The notes beneath the pieces are model-generated. The model had not been told where the DNA came from. It did not search any database and saw only the letters and a program-made list of their open reading frames with translations. The position numbers and the translations under genes are program-made. From assembly GCF_000786695.1 (NCBI RefSeq), contig NZ_CP009962.1, positions 4,340,001-4,404,000 on the forward strand: 64,000 nt of DNA, given 5' to 3'. This stretch comes from Collimonas arenae. GTDB taxonomy: Bacteria > Pseudomonadota > Gammaproteobacteria > Burkholderiales > Burkholderiaceae_D. Shown here one piece after another: positions 61,585-64,000 of this stretch. Positions within the stretch are counted from its first letter, which is position 1. The number at the start of each line of letters is the position of its first letter.

Positions 61585-61616
61585 AGCCGCTTACAGAAAT
61601 GTGAGCGGCTTTTTTG
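61585..61616 (+). terminator. rho-independent terminator after tRNA-Lys
   Basis: AGCCGCT (61585-61591) pairs with AGCGGCT (61604-61610), then T5G follows. It lies 65 bp past the tRNA. Confidence 0.8.
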
Positions 61617-61987
61617 TTTTGGTGCACAGCTTTCCTCGCCACACTCGCGTCCCTTGTTTGGCAACTACATCAGGATTCTCAATACGCCTGCAAACACGCT
61701 TTGTTGTAAATACTCTACACACGCATCCTATTTTCGAAATTTACGCTACAAGATCAATTTCGATCTTCCAAAACGCTACAAAAAATCAATCTTTCAACGC
61801 CGCTAATCCAAGCAATAAAAGGCTTTTCAGCCATTGTCGATAATTTCGATGAAACGCAGGCATTTTTTCCGTTTTTCTTTTGATTTGGCAGCGCGCATAC
61901 TTCATTCCAGTTCATTCAACACCGCATCCTTCCAGCCATACGACACACCGGCGGCGACGGCAAATGCGGCAACCAACGGAGAAAAAC
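61617..61987. other. 371-bp gene-free region before the pirin gene
   Basis: Short frames here have no coding character. The region is AT-rich and should contain the pirin promoter; I see nothing else in it. Confidence 0.5.
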
Positions 61988-62689
61988 ATGCTTCAAATTC
62001 GCAAAGGTACCGAACGCGGAATTGCCGATCACGGCTGGCTCAATTCGCACCACACATTTTCGTTCGGCCACTATCACGATCCGATGCACACCGGCTTCGG
62101 GCCGCTACTGGTGATCAACGAAGACCGGGTGAAAGCAGCCCAGGGATTCGGCACGCACGGCCACAGCGACATGGAAATCATTTCCTATGTGCTTGACGGC
62201 GCGCTGGAACATAAGGACAGCATGGGTACCGGTTCGGTCCTGCATTACGGCGACGTGCAAAGGATGAGCGCAGGCACTGGCGTACGTCATAGCGAGTTCA
62301 ATCACTCGAAGACGGAGCCCGTACATTTTCTGCAGATCTGGATCCAGCCGAATGTCAAAGGCATTCCGCCCAGCTATGAAGAAAAGCATTTCACCACTGC
62401 GGAGAAACAAGGACAGTTACGCCTGATCGCGTCGTCTGATGGCCGTGAAAATTCGGTGCTGATACATCAGGATGCATCGATCTATGCAGCCATCCCGAAC
62501 GACGGCCAGACGTTGCAACACACGCTGGCTACCGATCGTACCGCCTACGTGCATCTGATCCGCGGACAGCTAACGGTCAACGGCACAGTACTGGAAGGTG
62601 GCGATGCATTGAAAGTGACGGCAGAAAACCTGGTCACGCTGACTGACGCAAAAGATGCGGAAGTGCTGTTGTTCGACCTGCCCTACTGA
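61988..62689 (+). CDS. pirin-family bicupin protein
   Basis: ATG at 61988 with GGAG upstream gives 233 residues, as for E. coli YhhW, a quercetin dioxygenase-like pirin. The metal ligands are in FGTHGHSDMEIISYV (two His) and GVRHSEFNHS (His plus nearby Glu). The start MLQIRKGTERGIADHGWLNS is family-typical. The long upstream frame extension is rejected. It diverges from nothing and faces the LysR gene tail to tail. Confidence 0.9.
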   Translation: MLQIRKGTERGIADHGWLNSHHTFSFGHYHDPMHTGFGPLLVINEDRVKAAQGFGTHGHSDMEIISYVLDGALEHKDSMGTGSVLHYGDVQRMSAGTGVRHSEFNHSKTEPVHFLQIWIQPNVKGIPPSYEEKHFTTAEKQGQLRLIASSDGRENSVLIHQDASIYAAIPNDGQTLQHTLATDRTAYVHLIRGQLTVNGTVLEGGDALKVTAENLVTLTDAKDAEVLLFDLPY

Positions 62690-62778
62690 GTTTGAAATCA
62701 GGATTGCAAACTGAATTTCAGATGCGGCGGCAAAACCTGCAACACGTGTCGGAAAACCGCATATTTTCCGGCACGTTT

Positions 62779-63711
62779 TCAGGATTCGCCTGAAGCACCA
62801 GGCACGTGCTGGATCAGGCGTACCATGGCATCGGTATCGCGCAACCGCTCCCTCCACCAGATCAGGGCTGCGCCATCGTCGCCGGTACGCCACGCCATCG
62901 AAAACGTTTCATCCGGTTTCGGCTCTTCTACTTGCTTCACGATCAGCTCACCGGATGCAATCGCTGCGCGCGCGCACGGTTCCGGCAAAAAACCAAAACC
63001 GATGCCGGCCAGTTGCAACGCGTATTTGCTGCGCATGTCAGGCACCGTCAACGTATCCTGCCCGAACAGCAAACCCACCGTACGCGATGCCATCTTGCGT
63101 GCAGAATCGGCGACGCTGATAGCACGGTACGGATGCAGTTCCGCCTTACTCAATACTTTCTTCACTTTGGCCAACGGATGGTTCGGCGCCACCACGAACA
63201 CAAACGATATCGTCCCCATTTCCTCGGCGATGTAACCGCCACCCGCCGGCCCCTGCCCTGGCGCGCCGATCAGCAAATCTACCCTGCGCTCCAGCAGAGC
63301 CTCCCAGGTGCCCGTCAGCGACTCCCTGGCGACGCGCAGGCGCGTTTTATCGGCAACGCCGCAGAATGCGTGGATGTCGGATTCCAGCGCTGTGATGGAA
63401 AACAGGGAATCGATACAGATCGTGAATTCAGTTTCCCAGCCGGACGCAACCCGACGCACACGGTGCTCCAGGTCTTCGGCTGCCTTCAGTAAATAGCGCC
63501 CTTCCTTCAGCAATTCTGCGCCGGCGCGCGTGAGCACGACCTTCGGTCCCTGCCGCTCGAACACCTGTACATCCAGATCCTGCTCTAGCTTGGATACCGT
63601 GTAGGAAATGGTTGATGGCACCCGATGCAACTCGATACCGGCGGCGGAGAACGATCCCCGCCTGTCGATAGCATCGAGAATCAACAATGCATCCAGACTG
63701 ATTCTGAACAT
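62779..63711 (-). CDS. LysR-family transcriptional regulator
   Basis: ATG at 63711 gives 310 residues. The N-terminal winged helix is LDALLILDAIDRRGSFSAAGIELHRVPSTISYTVSKLEQDLDVQVFERQG. An effector-binding domain covers about 90-300. In this subgroup LysR genes often act on a divergent or adjacent enzyme gene; here the pirin gene converges and the rhodanese lies upstream on the same strand. Confidence 0.92.
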   Translation of the reverse strand: MFRISLDALLILDAIDRRGSFSAAGIELHRVPSTISYTVSKLEQDLDVQVFERQGPKVVLTRAGAELLKEGRYLLKAAEDLEHRVRRVASGWETEFTICIDSLFSITALESDIHAFCGVADKTRLRVARESLTGTWEALLERRVDLLIGAPGQGPAGGGYIAEEMGTISFVFVVAPNHPLAKVKKVLSKAELHPYRAISVADSARKMASRTVGLLFGQDTLTVPDMRSKYALQLAGIGFGFLPEPCARAAIASGELIVKQVEEPKPDETFSMAWRTGDDGAALIWWRERLRDTDAMVRLIQHVPGASGES

Positions 63712-63755
63712 GGAACTCCTGACAAAAGAAACGGGGAATAAGATGCTAGCAAGCG

Positions 63756-64000
63756 CTAGGCATCGATAGCGTAGCCGGCGGCGATCCAGGCATCGATCCC
63801 GCCCGACAGCGGGCGCACTTTTTTGTAACCCCTCTGCATCAGCTGCTTGGCAACCAATGCCGCCGAAGCCTCGTTCGGACAAGCACAGTAGACGATCACC
63901 TCCTGGTCAATCGGCGCATCGAAGACGAAAGTATTGATTTCCTGATGCGATATGGTGAGCGCACCCGGAATACGGCCGGTCTGCTGCGATGCCGGCGAAC
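63756..64000 (-). CDS. rhodanese-domain protein (partial, C-terminal part)
   Basis: The minus-strand frame runs off the window at 64000 and ends at TAG (63756-63758). It reads GRIPGALTISHQEINTF, then VIVYCACPNEASAALVAKQL, LMQRGYKKVRPLSGGIDAW and AAGYAIDA. The YCxCPNE loop holds the active-site cysteine of rhodanese-like sulfurtransferases. The N-terminal part lies outside the window, so further domains are possible. Confidence 0.85.
   Translation of the reverse strand, partial: SPASQQTGRIPGALTISHQEINTFVFDAPIDQEVIVYCACPNEASAALVAKQLMQRGYKKVRPLSGGIDAWIAAGYAIDA

Noticed and set aside
1..64000. CRISPR arrays and rRNA genes
   Set aside because: No regularly spaced repeat series and no rRNA sequence were seen.

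Overview
The window reads as chromosome of a betaproteobacterium of the order Burkholderiales, most likely Oxalobacteraceae (Collimonas/Herbaspirillum-like). This is inferred from the character of the housekeeping genes (acs, class I fumarase, murI, glyA-nrdR, ribD-ribE, tolQRAB-pal-cpoB) and could not be checked by a search.

Positions 1-20060 are the right-hand part of a P2-like (Peduovirus-type) prophage. The order is tail fibre assembly, sheath FI, tube FII, E/E' with a canonical T6G frameshift site, tape measure T, U and D. A cargo block follows: two orphan membrane proteins and an ApeA-like HEPN protein. Next come an XRE repressor facing an early operon with an Ogr-type late activator, the gpA rolling-circle replication protein, a DUF4224 protein and a tyrosine integrase. 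The integrase ends 81 bp from the 3' end of a tRNA-Ser(GGA) gene, the probable attachment site. The capsid, terminase and lysis genes and the other att site must lie left of base 1.

Positions 20344-26722 are core genome: acs, an EamA transporter, a UPF0114 protein, fumarase, murI and tRNA-His(GTG).

Positions about 26723-41570 form an AT-richer accessory island with type VI secretion (T6SS) cargo. Two identical inverted copies of a 1237-bp IS3-family element interrupt it. The first copy sits in a reconstructable gene with a CTCT target duplication; the second has truncated a GH108 muramidase effector. The intact part is a VgrG with a C-terminal lipase-like domain, an ankyrin immunity candidate, an EagR-type chaperone, a PAAR effector with a nucleotidyltransferase-like toxin end and its immunity candidate, a DEDDh exonuclease, and the remains of another toxin with its putative immunity gene. 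No T6SS sheath or baseplate genes are present, so this is an orphan effector cluster whose apparatus must be encoded elsewhere.

Positions 41687-64000 return to core genes: an ECF sigma factor with a small membrane protein and ferredoxin, an M14 peptidase, a GMC oxidoreductase-GNAT pair, ribE and ribD, two minor pilin genes, nrdR, glyA, a YdfG-like dehydrogenase, ybgC, the whole tol-pal operon, tRNA-Lys(TTT), a pirin, a LysR regulator and a partial rhodanese. ybgC, tolQRAB, pal and cpoB together form the trans-envelope Tol-Pal system.
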